DNA of 57,738 nucleotides from an uncultured Collinsella sp. (GTDB lineage: Bacteria > Actinomycetota > Coriobacteriia > Coriobacteriales > Coriobacteriaceae), in contig CALEBN010000052.1 in assembly GCA_937943045.1 (NCBI GenBank), positions 1-57,738 of the forward strand, given 5' to 3'. The stretch's first letter is position 1. The number at the start of each line of letters is the position of its first letter. Under the pieces are notes generated by a model. The model was not told where the DNA came from. It ran no database searches and worked only from the letters and a program-made list of their open reading frames with translations. Shown in pieces: positions 8,888 through 20,106 of this stretch. Both the position numbers and the translations under genes were made by a program.

Positions 8888-8909
8888 AGAGGGCCGCAAG
8901 CGACCCTCT
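8888..8909 (-). terminator. Terminator after the amidohydrolase gene
   Basis: AGAGGG/CCCTCT stem enclosing a GC/GC inner pair, followed on the minus strand by TTTATT, about 60 bases past the amidohydrolase stop. A short ATTGCA-TAA-TGCAAT palindrome lies just before it. Confidence 0.55.
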
Positions 8910-8967
8910 CCATTGCATTATGCAATCAAAAACTGTGTTTTACATCCAGCCATCGACAAACGGTATC

Positions 8968-10245
8968 TTAGGCGCTGTATTTGTTGGCCTCGCCAAAGGT
9001 GCCTGCCTCGACGATCCAGCCGTCCTTCATGATGACGTCCATGTTGTCGGTGTTGAGCACGTGGATGTCGGCGGCGACGTCACCGTTGACGACCAGCAGG
9101 TCGGCGCACTTGCCGGCCTCGATAGAACCGGTCTCGTCCTCGATGTGACACATCTTGGCACCGTTGAGGGTGGCGCAGGTGATGGTCTCGACCGGGGTGA
9201 AGCCGATCTTGTCGACGAACTCGTACATCTCCTCGATGGAGCAGGTGCCGTACGGGGTGACGAAGGAGAAGGAGTCGGAGCCGATCGTCATGACGACGCC
9301 ACGCTTCTTGGCCTCGCGCAGGCAGTCGTAGTTGCGCTGCAGCTCCTTCTCGACCAGGGTGCCCTCGTACTTGTCGTGCAGCTCGGGGACGTAGACGGGC
9401 GGATAGGTGGCGTACCAGGTGGGCAGGAAGGCGATCGTCGGGGTGAAGAAGGTGCCCTGCTCGGCCATGAGGTCCATGGTGCGCTCATCGATATCGAAGC
9501 CGTGAATCAGCTGCTCGCAGCCAAAGCGAACGGAATCGTAGGCAGCGGCGTGGTTGTTGTAGCAGTGGCTCCACACGGGGATACCGACCATCTTTGCCTC
9601 TTCGACCACGGCCTGGATCTCCTCGGAGCAATAGTGCTGGTCGCGACCGGAATCCCAGCGCCAGATGCCGCCACCGGTAGCCCAGATCTTGATGGCATCG
9701 GGGTTCTCGCGCAGGCGACGACGGACGGCCTTGCGCAGATCCCAAGGACCATCGACCTGGTCGCCCCAGGGGTGGGATTCCTTGTTGAGCTCCTGGGTGC
9801 AGTGGTGGGAGTCACCGTGGCCGGCAACGCGGCAGAAGCCGAGGCCGGTGGCCAGAACGCGCGGGCCCTTAAAGACGCCCTTGTCGATGCAGTCACGGAT
9901 CTGGATACCAAAGCGGCCGATCTCGCAGACGGTGGTGAGGCCGTGGGTGAGGCAGTCGTAGGCCTGCTTGACGGCGACGGCCTGCTTCTCGAGGAGCGGC
10001 TGCATGACCCAATCGGTGTCATCGTCGGTCAGGTTGCCCGAGAAGTGCAGGTGAGTGTCGATCAGGCCGGGAAGGACGGTCTTGCCGGCGGCGTCGATAA
10101 CCTCAATGCCCTCGGGAAGGCCCTGCATAACACCGGCGTACTCGATCTTGCCGTTGTCGTCGACGAGAACGAGGGAGTTCTCGACCGGCTCGGCACCGGT
10201 ACCGTCGATGAGCTTACCGCCAACGATTGCATACTTAGTGGACAT
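8968..10245 (-). CDS. Metal-dependent amidohydrolase
   Basis: A 425-residue cytosolic enzyme of the amidohydrolase superfamily (imidazolonepropionase / Xaa-Pro-type branch). The small beta-sandwich domain at both ends carries LIDGTGAEP and GSIEAGKCADLLVVNGD. The TIM-barrel metal ligands are HLH in LPGLIDTHLHF, lysine in AIKIWATGGG, the histidines of WSHCY and LIHGFD, and the aspartate in TIGSDS. These fit a binuclear site bridged by a carboxylated lysine. The substrate is a cyclic or peptide amide, not identifiable here. It lies 130 bases downstream of an APC permease on the same strand, suggesting uptake and hydrolysis of one compound. Confidence 0.88.
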   Translation of the reverse strand: MSTKYAIVGGKLIDGTGAEPVENSLVLVDDNGKIEYAGVMQGLPEGIEVIDAAGKTVLPGLIDTHLHFSGNLTDDDTDWVMQPLLEKQAVAVKQAYDCLTHGLTTVCEIGRFGIQIRDCIDKGVFKGPRVLATGLGFCRVAGHGDSHHCTQELNKESHPWGDQVDGPWDLRKAVRRRLRENPDAIKIWATGGGIWRWDSGRDQHYCSEEIQAVVEEAKMVGIPVWSHCYNNHAAAYDSVRFGCEQLIHGFDIDERTMDLMAEQGTFFTPTIAFLPTWYATYPPVYVPELHDKYEGTLVEKELQRNYDCLREAKKRGVVMTIGSDSFSFVTPYGTCSIEEMYEFVDKIGFTPVETITCATLNGAKMCHIEDETGSIEAGKCADLLVVNGDVAADIHVLNTDNMDVIMKDGWIVEAGTFGEANKYSA

Positions 10246-10275
10246 GGTTCCTCCTTATGGATCCATATAGTGGGC

Positions 10276-10354
10276 GAGGCCATGTTGCGTTTGGCCTCAC
10301 AAAGCTACCCAAGTGGTACCGGGTTCGGTGCGCGGGAGAGAGGGTCCCGCGCAC
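10276..10354 (-). other. Two hairpins between permease and amidohydrolase genes
   Basis: Between two same-strand genes lie two perfect inverted repeats: GTGCGCGGGA/TCCCGCGCAC (10328-10354) and GAGGCCA/TGGCCTC (10276-10298). Neither is followed by a T-run, so they look like mRNA-processing or stabilising structures that could set different levels for the two genes, not terminators. Confidence 0.5.
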
Positions 10355-10375
10355 CCGATCCGCCCCGGCTCGGCG

Positions 10376-11827
10376 TTACTTTTTGCGGGAATTGGTGAAA
10401 GCCATGAGGGCCAGGCCGATAGCCAACCAGCCGATCACGATGCTCCACTCCACCATGTTGAGGGAGGCGGGAGAGAACGGAATCACGAGCAGGCCGATGA
10501 TGATGGCGCAGGCGGCGATAGCGAGGCCGATGCCAAACTTGCCGCCGGGCACCTCGTAGGGACGAGGCAGGTCGGGCTCGGTGAAGCGCATGCGCAGGCA
10601 GGCGAGGGCGACCATACCGCAGGAGAAGATGAAGGCGAGAGCCGACACGTTGGTCAGAGGGATGAGCATGTTCTTGCCCAGGAACGGACCGATGACGGTG
10701 ATGACGCCCAGAACGACGCAGGCGAGCTTGGGAGCGCCGGACTTGGGGTCGACCTCGGCGAACTTCTCGGGCAGCTGGCCCTTGCGGCCCATGGCAAGCA
10801 TGATGCGGCTCGTGGCGCCGTAGAAGGAGTTCATCGGGCCCATGGGTCCAAGCGTGGCGATGACGAGCATGGCCAGGTACAGAAGCATGTTGATGCCCTT
10901 GAGGCAGGCAAGCGCGGGAACCGGGCTCTTAACAAACTCATGCCAGTCGAGAATGGTGCCGAACGAGTAGATGCAGACCATGTAGAAGCCGCCGGCGGCC
11001 AGCAGAGCCAGGGAGATGATCTTGCCGAACTTGTTCCAGTTGAGGCCCTCGGCTGCTTCCTCAGCCTGCTGAGGAATGGTGTCGAAACCGGCGTAGAAGA
11101 ACGGGGTCAGAACCAGGACCGACACGATGCCGGCGAACAGGCTGGTGCCCTCGGTAGCGGCCTTACCGCCGCCAGCGCCGGTGACCTGGGAGAACACGGG
11201 CATGGCGTTGTCCGGCGAGCCGGTGAACAGCGAGACGCCCATGGCGAGCAGCATGCCGCAGAGCAGAGCCTTGGTCAGGAAGGCCTGGAGCTTGGCGGCC
11301 GAGCTGGCACCGCGGAAGTTGAGGAAGATGACGTAGGCTGCGAAGCCGAGCGCGATCAGCGTCGGGAACAGGTAAACGTCGGCGCCCAGGATGGTGTAGA
11401 GCTTAACGGCGCGCAGCCACTCAAGACCGGGCAGGCTGCCGAACATCTCGGACACGAGGGTCGAAATGGCGATGGCCTCCCACGGGCACAGGATGCCGTT
11501 GCCCAGGGCCAAAAGCCAACCGGTGATGTAGCTCAGCGTACGGCCAAAGCTACGATCGACATACTCGACAATGCCACCCGAGATGGGGATAGCAGCCGTG
11601 AGCTCACCGAAAACAGCTCCGACGGGCACGAGGAAGATTGCACCCAAGAGGAATGCGATCATAGCGGGAACGGGACCGCCGCCCACGACCATCCAGTCGC
11701 CGACCTGCAGAACCCAACCGGTACCGATGATGGCACCGAAACCGATGGTGAAGAAGTTCCAGAGCGAAAGCGTTTTCTTCATGCCGCCGTTATCCTCGAC
11801 TGCAACTTCTGCGTTCTTGTCCGCCAT
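10376..11827 (-). CDS. APC-family amino acid permease
   Basis: A 483-residue membrane transporter with about 12 helices. The first helix carries the APC substrate-binding glycine motif in FTIGFGAIIGTGW, and helix 6 has FFYAGFDTIPQQAEEA, as in cationic and neutral amino acid/polyamine/organocation permeases. Charged tails face the cytosol. I take the ATG at 11827, eight bases after GGAGGGG; upstream in-frame codons are less likely. The permease probably supplies the substrate of the amidohydrolase immediately downstream. The actual solute cannot be told from sequence alone. Confidence 0.88.
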   Translation of the reverse strand: MADKNAEVAVEDNGGMKKTLSLWNFFTIGFGAIIGTGWVLQVGDWMVVGGGPVPAMIAFLLGAIFLVPVGAVFGELTAAIPISGGIVEYVDRSFGRTLSYITGWLLALGNGILCPWEAIAISTLVSEMFGSLPGLEWLRAVKLYTILGADVYLFPTLIALGFAAYVIFLNFRGASSAAKLQAFLTKALLCGMLLAMGVSLFTGSPDNAMPVFSQVTGAGGGKAATEGTSLFAGIVSVLVLTPFFYAGFDTIPQQAEEAAEGLNWNKFGKIISLALLAAGGFYMVCIYSFGTILDWHEFVKSPVPALACLKGINMLLYLAMLVIATLGPMGPMNSFYGATSRIMLAMGRKGQLPEKFAEVDPKSGAPKLACVVLGVITVIGPFLGKNMLIPLTNVSALAFIFSCGMVALACLRMRFTEPDLPRPYEVPGGKFGIGLAIAACAIIIGLLVIPFSPASLNMVEWSIVIGWLAIGLALMAFTNSRKK

Positions 11828-12187
11828 TGTTCCCCTCCTTTCCTTTTTGACGCCCCTTGACGTCACCCCTTGCGCGGTCTGTTTTGCCGCGCTCTTTTAT
11901 TTCGTGGCTTTAAGATACGGCCTTGGCGCAGCAGCTCCGCTTGTAGCTCGACCGAAGGCAGAACTGCAAAACGAGCGGCGCCGTTTTTGGGACGAACGGC
12001 ACGGTTTGCCGCTCATTGTTGCCGCCCGTCCGACGGGCGTACGCTCATCGGACGCATATAGAGATGTTTTTGAGGCCGTGTGTTTTGCGCCTTTCGTACC
12101 GTTTACCGAGCTTTTGACGCGCGGACCCATTTGTTGCACATCTTTTTTGTAGGATAGACAGGTTATATATGAGACAAGGCGGTACGA
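11828..12187. other. 360-bp divergent intergenic region
   Basis: Lies between the permease (minus) and the C39-like gene (plus), so it must hold both promoters. I see a palindrome, CGCCCGTC-C-GACGGGCG, at 12023-12039 that could be an operator, and a TATATA -10-like box near 12166 ahead of the plus-strand gene. No coding sequence is convincing. Confidence 0.45.
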
Positions 12188-13222
12188 ATGGCATACGGAT
12201 ACAACGACGGTGATCAACGGCGACAAAGCGTTCGCCTTGCTGGCCGTACCACGCCGACGCCCAGAAGTGCCACGAGCAGCAATCCGCAACGCCCTCAAGA
12301 GCAACCCAGACCTTCGTCTCGGCAGCAGACAAGCAGAACACGGCAGAGCGGCCGTCCGAGTACGGCCACAAGCGCGCAGCAAGATAGCCGCTTGGGCGCG
12401 CGCGCTCGACAGCGTCAGGCCGAGGTTCCGCAACTGCGCCGCAACGGCGCACGTCAGCCCGGCATCCATATCAACCGCTTCTTTTCGCATCCCCAAGGCG
12501 GACGCGACGGCAAGCCTTACCGCTCGACATCGTACGTGAATGCCCCCGCCCTGTCAGCTCGTCGACTTCGCCTCGCACTGTGCTCTATCCTCACCTGTCT
12601 GGTCTTTGTGCTTATGAGCTCCTGTATCTCCCACGGCTCGGCCGGCCTCGATCCAACCGCCGAGGATAAGCTGCTCAAGGCCCCGGTCGCGCCCGGCTAT
12701 TCGTTTGCGTTTTCGACCCCGCGTTCGCAGTGGCAAGCCGGCACCATGCCCCACATCTATCAGATTGACCCGGCATGGTCGGAGCTGCCCTACGCCGGCG
12801 GTACCATCCGCCAAAATGCCTGCGGCCCTACCTGTCTTACCATGGTCTACATCTATAAGACCGGCCACACCGATATGACGCCGGTCGATATGTGCGCTCT
12901 TTCCGAGGCGGGCAACTATGCCCCCACCGGCGCCACCGAGTGGTCGTTTATGACGAGCGGCGCATGGCAGCTGGGCCTTAACGGAACTGAGCTCCATATC
13001 GATCGCAGCTCCATCACCCAGGCGCTGCGCTCGGGCGCACCCATCATCGCATCGGTTCGTCCCGGCACCTTTACCAGCGTTGGACACTATATCGTGCTCT
13101 GGGGCATCGACGATGCCGATCAAGTGGGAGTCTACGACCCCAACTCGCAAAGCCGCAGCGCCCGCCGTTGGGGCGTCGTAGAAGTCCTCAACGAAATCGA
13201 AGCCATGTGGACCTACTACTAG
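12188..13222 (+). CDS. Membrane-anchored C39-like peptidase-fold protein
   Basis: A 344-residue protein with an Arg/Ser/Gln-rich, low-complexity N-terminus (about 1-125). One hydrophobic segment follows (about 126-150), then an outward-facing C39_2-type papain-fold domain. The fold is shown by QIDPAWSELPYAGG, the catalytic-cysteine segment RQNACGPTCLTMVY, the histidine in VGHYIVLWGID and the aspartate in VYDPNS. It therefore keeps a plausible Cys-His-Asp triad. Such proteins process or bind peptides at the cell surface; no target is known. The ATG at 12188 has AAGGCGG upstream. Its stop codon lies inside a dispersed palindrome (13219-13249). It is on the opposite strand from its neighbours and appears monocistronic. 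Confidence 0.75.
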   Translation: MAYGYNDGDQRRQSVRLAGRTTPTPRSATSSNPQRPQEQPRPSSRQQTSRTRQSGRPSTATSAQQDSRLGARARQRQAEVPQLRRNGARQPGIHINRFFSHPQGGRDGKPYRSTSYVNAPALSARRLRLALCSILTCLVFVLMSSCISHGSAGLDPTAEDKLLKAPVAPGYSFAFSTPRSQWQAGTMPHIYQIDPAWSELPYAGGTIRQNACGPTCLTMVYIYKTGHTDMTPVDMCALSEAGNYAPTGATEWSFMTSGAWQLGLNGTELHIDRSSITQALRSGAPIIASVRPGTFTSVGHYIVLWGIDDADQVGVYDPNSQSRSARRWGVVEVLNEIEAMWTYY

Positions 13223-13249
13223 TCATTTAAGAACGTCCCCAATGACTAG
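13219..13249. repeat. CTAGTCATT palindrome, copy 1
   Basis: A 31-bp element with 9-bp perfect arms (CTAGTCATT/AATGACTAG) and a loop containing GAACGTCCCC. The same sequence recurs at 57626-57655. The stop codon of the C39-like gene is formed by the left arm. Confidence 0.8.
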
Positions 13250-13257
13250 GTGAATAG

Positions 13258-13291
13258 CAAAAGCCCCGCAGTCGGAGCGGACTGCGGGGCT
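13258..13291 (-). terminator. Terminator after carbamate kinase
   Basis: Perfect 12-bp stem AGCCCCGCAGTC/GACTGCGGGGCT followed on the minus strand by TTTTGC, 65 bases past the carbamate kinase stop. Confidence 0.85.
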
Positions 13292-13356
13292 CATGAAGAG
13301 AGGCTAGTTTGCGGGCGCTTTGCCTGGCGCCCACGAGAGATGCAGCAGAGTAGAGA

Positions 13357-14319
13357 CTACTCGTGGATGCGGGTACCGGAGAGACCGGCCATGGTCTCGG
13401 CGGCCTTGTCCAGGGCGCCGATGATGCAGGTGCGGCCCTTGCGGGAGCGGGCGAACTTGATGGCGGCGCGGACCTTGGGCTCCATGGAACCCTTGCCGAA
13501 CTGACCCTCGTCGGCCAGGCGCTCGGCCTCGTCGGCGGTGAGCTCCTCGAGTTCCTCCTGGTTGGGCTTGCCAAAGTTGATGGCGACATGCTCAACGGCG
13601 GTCAACAGGAACAGAACGTCGGCATCGCAGTCCTCGGCCAGCAGCTCGCCGCCCAGGTCCTTGTCGATGACAGCGGGAACGCCCTTGTAGCAGCCCTTGT
13701 TCTCGTAGTCGCGGACGACGGGGATGCCGCCGCCACCGCAGGCGATGACGATGAACTCGTTGTCGAGCAGGTTGAGGATGGAGTCAGCCTCGACGATCTT
13801 CTTGGGATCGGGGGAAGCGACGACGCGACGCCAGCCGCGGCCGGAATCCTCGACGAAGACCTTGGAGGGATCCTCGGCCATGAACTCCTTGGCCTGCTCC
13901 TCGGTATAGAAGGGGCCGATCGGCTTAGTCGGGTTCTTGAACGCGGGATCATCCGGGTCGCACTCGATCTGGGTGACGACGGTGGCGGCGTGCCAACGCT
14001 TATAGCGCTTGTGCATCTCGCGGCCGATGCCCTGCTGCAGGTGATAACCAATGTAGCCCTGGGACATGGCGCCGCACTCGGGCAGCGGCATCTCGGGGGT
14101 GCCGATGGCGTCGTGGGCAGCGGCGAAGGCGTTCTGGATCATGCCGACCTGCGGGCCGTTGCCGTGGGTGATGATGATCTCGTTACCCTGCTCGATCAGG
14201 CCGAGAAGAGCGTGAGCGGTGTTGCTCACGGCCTCGATCTGCTCAACGGGGTTGTTGCCGAGGGCGTTGCCGCCAAGGGCGACGACAATACGATCGGGCT
14301 TGCCAAGAGGCTTAGACAT
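13357..14319 (-). CDS. arcC: Carbamate kinase
   Basis: A 320-residue carbamate kinase of the amino acid kinase fold, which makes ATP and carbamate from carbamoyl phosphate and ADP. Family motifs are clear: VVALGGNAL near the start, THGNGPQVG, the substrate-loop segment ECGAMSQGYIGYHLQQ, RRVVASPDPK, VIACGGGGIPV and IDKDLGGELLA. Length matches the usual 310-320. The ATG at 14319 has AAAGGA eight bases upstream. No ornithine, putrescine or oxamate transcarbamoylase gene is adjacent, so the source of carbamoyl phosphate lies elsewhere. Its leader contains a CGTGT...ACACG inverted repeat (about 14363-14383) that could bind a regulator. Confidence 0.95.
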   Translation of the reverse strand: MSKPLGKPDRIVVALGGNALGNNPVEQIEAVSNTAHALLGLIEQGNEIIITHGNGPQVGMIQNAFAAAHDAIGTPEMPLPECGAMSQGYIGYHLQQGIGREMHKRYKRWHAATVVTQIECDPDDPAFKNPTKPIGPFYTEEQAKEFMAEDPSKVFVEDSGRGWRRVVASPDPKKIVEADSILNLLDNEFIVIACGGGGIPVVRDYENKGCYKGVPAVIDKDLGGELLAEDCDADVLFLLTAVEHVAINFGKPNQEELEELTADEAERLADEGQFGKGSMEPKVRAAIKFARSRKGRTCIIGALDKAAETMAGLSGTRIHE

Positions 14320-14687
14320 TGCTGGAATCCTTTCTGTAAAAGGCCTACAACCCATTAATAACCCGTGTCCGTGCGATACACGAGTTTATTAAGGTTTATA
14401 TTCCTGTTATCCCTTATTTTATTCATTTTGAAAACAGTTGAACGGTGAACGGTCATTTTTACCCGCTCAGCGTAAAGAAGCCCAGCTTAGGCATATCTAC
14501 GCCATTTACGTGCGACTTTATTTTAATAGAGCAGGGATTCGACCAGATTATGCAAACTATATCTCTGCTAAACACAAAACAGACAGCGTAATATCTTACT
14601 CGCACTATACGAGATTCTATGCATTAATAAGACGAGTATGCACCCCTGCAAAAACATGGGGCTTTTCATTCAGCATAAGGAATAAAG
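14320..14687. other. AT-rich intergenic stretch upstream of arcC
   Basis: This 368-bp stretch is clearly more AT-rich than its surroundings. It holds the arcC promoter region (minus) and probably one for the 58-aa ORF (plus). Notable sites are the CGTGT/ACACG inverted repeat and a tandem GAACGGT motif around 14438-14456. A short CCCC...GGGG hairpin with TTTT lies at 14643-14667. A longer frame crossing this region (from 14438) has no ribosome binding site and is not supported. Confidence 0.4.
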
Positions 14688-14864
14688 ATGAGCTCCAAAA
14701 AGGCAACCAGCCCCAAAGCACGGGGACAAAAGACGGCAGCAACCCTGTCCTCCCCCGTATCCCAAAGCAGCGCGTGGTTTCGCGCCAAAGGCGCGAAACA
14801 GCGAAAGGGACAAAAGGGCTCCACAACCACGTCCTTCATCAGCCCACACAATCCGAGGAGGTAG
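14688..14864 (+). CDS. Putative 58-aa basic protein
   Basis: A small frame encoding 58 residues beginning MSSKKATSPKARGQK and ending in SPHNPRR. It is rich in Lys, Arg, Ser and Thr, with no hydrophobic helix and no recognised domain. Support comes from AAGGA at correct spacing before the ATG and from its stop lying six bases before the large inverted repeat (14870-14994), which could serve as its terminator. Arguments against are the small size and lack of any known relative. If real, it might bind nucleic acid or the ribosome, but that is only a composition-based guess. Confidence 0.4.
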   Translation: MSSKKATSPKARGQKTAATLSSPVSQSSAWFRAKGAKQRKGQKGSTTTSFISPHNPRR

Positions 14865-14869
14865 TCGTA

Positions 14870-14994
14870 GCAGGATCTGAGGGCTGACCTTCGCGGACAC
14901 TCCGCAGGACGAAAGAACCCCCGCCGCACGTAGTGCGCAGCGGGGGTTCTTTCATGTCCGAGGACGTCCGCGAAGGTCAGCCCTCAGATCCTGC
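14870..14994. terminator. 125-nt inverted repeat between 58-aa ORF and nifJ
   Basis: Outer arms of 29 nt (14870-14898 and 14966-14994) are perfectly complementary. After an internal mismatch they continue into a second GC-rich hairpin, GAAAGAACCCCCGC/GCGGGGGTTCTTTC. It starts 11 bases after the nifJ stop. It probably ends transcription in both directions and may protect the nifJ mRNA 3' end. Confidence 0.8.
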
Positions 14995-15004
14995 GGTGGG
15001 AGAC

Positions 15005-18544
<3,540 letters not shown>

Positions 18545-18942
18545 ATACCCCTCTCCTCTCATATAGGTATACAGGCCCCGGCGATTGCCGGGATGTTGGC
18601 GTGATGGGATTTTCGCTGTTGCTTCCAATCATCTGGCAGGCAGACTGAGCAGCAGGCACATGGCGTGGAGAGAAGGCATGCCAAGGCGAGGAGGGCTGCA
18701 CGCGCTCCACAGGCCCAGCTACCCGTCTTGCACATGACCGAGCGCCGCAAAGGCCGCATGCCGGATGCTCCCGGGCACGCCCCGGCGATGGGAAGCGCCC
18801 GCAACGGAAATCCGCATGCGGGCTTATTGTACCCCGCCGCCAAGCCATATTTCGACAAATATAGGTGGGCGGTAAAGGTTTACCTTAGGTGACTGCCAAG
18901 GGGCGAGATGGCCCCTCGGACGGAAAAGTCGCAGCCTGCATC
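18545..18942 (-). other. Long leader/promoter region of nifJ
   Basis: No gene is convincing here. A TACAAT -10-like box lies near 18824-18829, which would give a leader of about 270 nt. That leader has several GC-rich hairpins, including CCCGGC-AATC-GCCGGG just before the ribosome binding site. I recognise no riboswitch class. Confidence 0.35.
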
Positions 18943-19006
18943 GAGAGTGGATAATCTCCCACTTTTTGCCTGTATCTTGACCAAAAGTGGGAGATTATCC
19001 ACTCTC
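18943..19006. repeat. Perfect 24-bp-arm palindrome
   Basis: GAGAGTGGATAATCTCCC... (18943-18966) is repeated as its exact reverse complement at 18983-19006, with a 16-nt loop. A partial copy of one arm (ATCCACTCTCG) follows at about 19049. It lies in the gap between nifJ and the FHA operon, 80 bases from another palindrome family. Confidence 0.8.
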
Positions 19007-19082
19007 ATGGGTTGTGCGTCCGAAAATCCTCTCTCGTGCGTTCGGAAATCCACTCTCGTTTCTCTATCGCCGACCACACGGC

Positions 19083-19149
19083 AGTTGCGGTGAAATGGGG
19101 ACTGTTTTTGCCGGTCGCGGCCTTAAACAGTCCCCATTTCACCGCAACT
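19083..19149. repeat. GTTGCGGTGAAAT palindrome, copy 1
   Basis: Arms of 25 nt, perfectly complementary (AGTTGCGGTGAAATGGGGAC...), with a 17-nt loop. It lies 15 bases past the FHA gene stop. Other copies are at 39129, 42815 and 49893. Confidence 0.9.
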
Positions 19150-19164
19150 TATTTAGGAGATGAG

Positions 19165-20103
19165 TTAGAGAGCGCCGAGGAGGATGGCGTAGGTGGTGGA
19201 TTCGCCGAGCCTGAGCTCGTCACCGGGGTTGAGCTGAGCGGAGCGGCCGGGCTCGACCTGGGTGCAGACGTTCGTCGCGCCGTTTACCACCACGGTTCCG
19301 TTGGTGGACGACAGGTCCTCGACGTACCAGACATTTTGGCCATCGCACCACACGTGGGCATGGCGAGCCGAAACGTCATCGCCCACATCGGTGATATCGC
19401 CTTCCCCCGTCGCCAGCGCACCGATCTCCACGCCCTGCTCACTCGGCTGAATCCAGCGCGGAGCGCTCACCACGTAGCCGTTTTGCACGCGAAGCAGGCC
19501 CAGCGGATGCGCAGGCGCTGCCTCGTGATCGCCCGTGACCGTCGAGGTGCTCAGCGAGCGCGGCGTCGACGTGGCGCCGCCGCAGGTCGCATGAGCGTAG
19601 TCGATGGCATAGGTCACCGAGGATCGAACATCTGCCGAGCAACCGACGGCTACAAACAGCACCAGCACGGCCTCGGCACGTTCGGCGGGCATAAGCTCCG
19701 CCGCCTGCGACAGGCGCTCGACCGCATTGCGGTAGAGGCTCGTATCCTGATGGCATTCCTCGAGCGCCCGCACCATGGGCTCGCCGGCGGGGCCGCACAC
19801 CATGTTGATCACCGCCGTGGCATTCATGGGATTGCGGCGGCGCAGGGCCAGATGCGACATGATGCGCGCGGCCGAGGTGCCGTAATCGGCAAAATAGCGC
19901 TCCTGCAGCGTGCCGACCGGAGCGCGCACGATAAAACGCGAGACCCAGGAGCGATCGGCGGCGCGGCTCTGTGGACTACGGCCGTCGGCGAGCGGGCGGC
20001 TCGAGAGCACCAGGCCGCACAGTTCGATATGGCTCAGGTGCGCTGCGCGCTTAAAGATGTCAAACATTGCCCCGCACGGGGTGAGCTCAGCTTGAGAAGC
20101 CAT
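19165..20103 (-). CDS. FHA-domain protein
   Basis: A 312-residue soluble protein. The C-terminal third is a forkhead-associated domain that binds phosphothreonine: DVSARHAHVWCDG (conserved Ser-Arg-His) and VEDLSSTNGTVVNG-like TNG near residue 270. The N-terminal two thirds (to about 210) have no domain I can name; they look mostly helical. Its gene starts four bases after the stop of the Ser/Thr kinase at 20107-21948, so it is very likely a substrate or reader of that kinase. It is the last gene of a three-gene operon. Confidence 0.82.
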   Translation of the reverse strand: MASQAELTPCGAMFDIFKRAAHLSHIELCGLVLSSRPLADGRSPQSRAADRSWVSRFIVRAPVGTLQERYFADYGTSAARIMSHLALRRRNPMNATAVINMVCGPAGEPMVRALEECHQDTSLYRNAVERLSQAAELMPAERAEAVLVLFVAVGCSADVRSSVTYAIDYAHATCGGATSTPRSLSTSTVTGDHEAAPAHPLGLLRVQNGYVVSAPRWIQPSEQGVEIGALATGEGDITDVGDDVSARHAHVWCDGQNVWYVEDLSSTNGTVVVNGATNVCTQVEPGRSAQLNPGDELRLGESTTYAILLGAL

Positions 20104-20106
20104 GGC

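Noticed and set aside
8920..10398. Long plus-strand frame opposite the amidohydrolase
   Set aside because: Low-complexity Val/Gly/Asp translation without motifs; the minus-strand frame has all amidohydrolase metal ligands.
14438..14887. 149-codon plus-strand frame
   Set aside because: No ribosome binding site, crosses AT-rich promoter sequence and enters the inverted repeat; the 58-aa frame at 14688 has better signals.
19083..19149. Insertion sequence ends
   Set aside because: The palindromes are under 75 bp with no transposase gene between or beside any copies; they are palindromic elements rather than IS termini.
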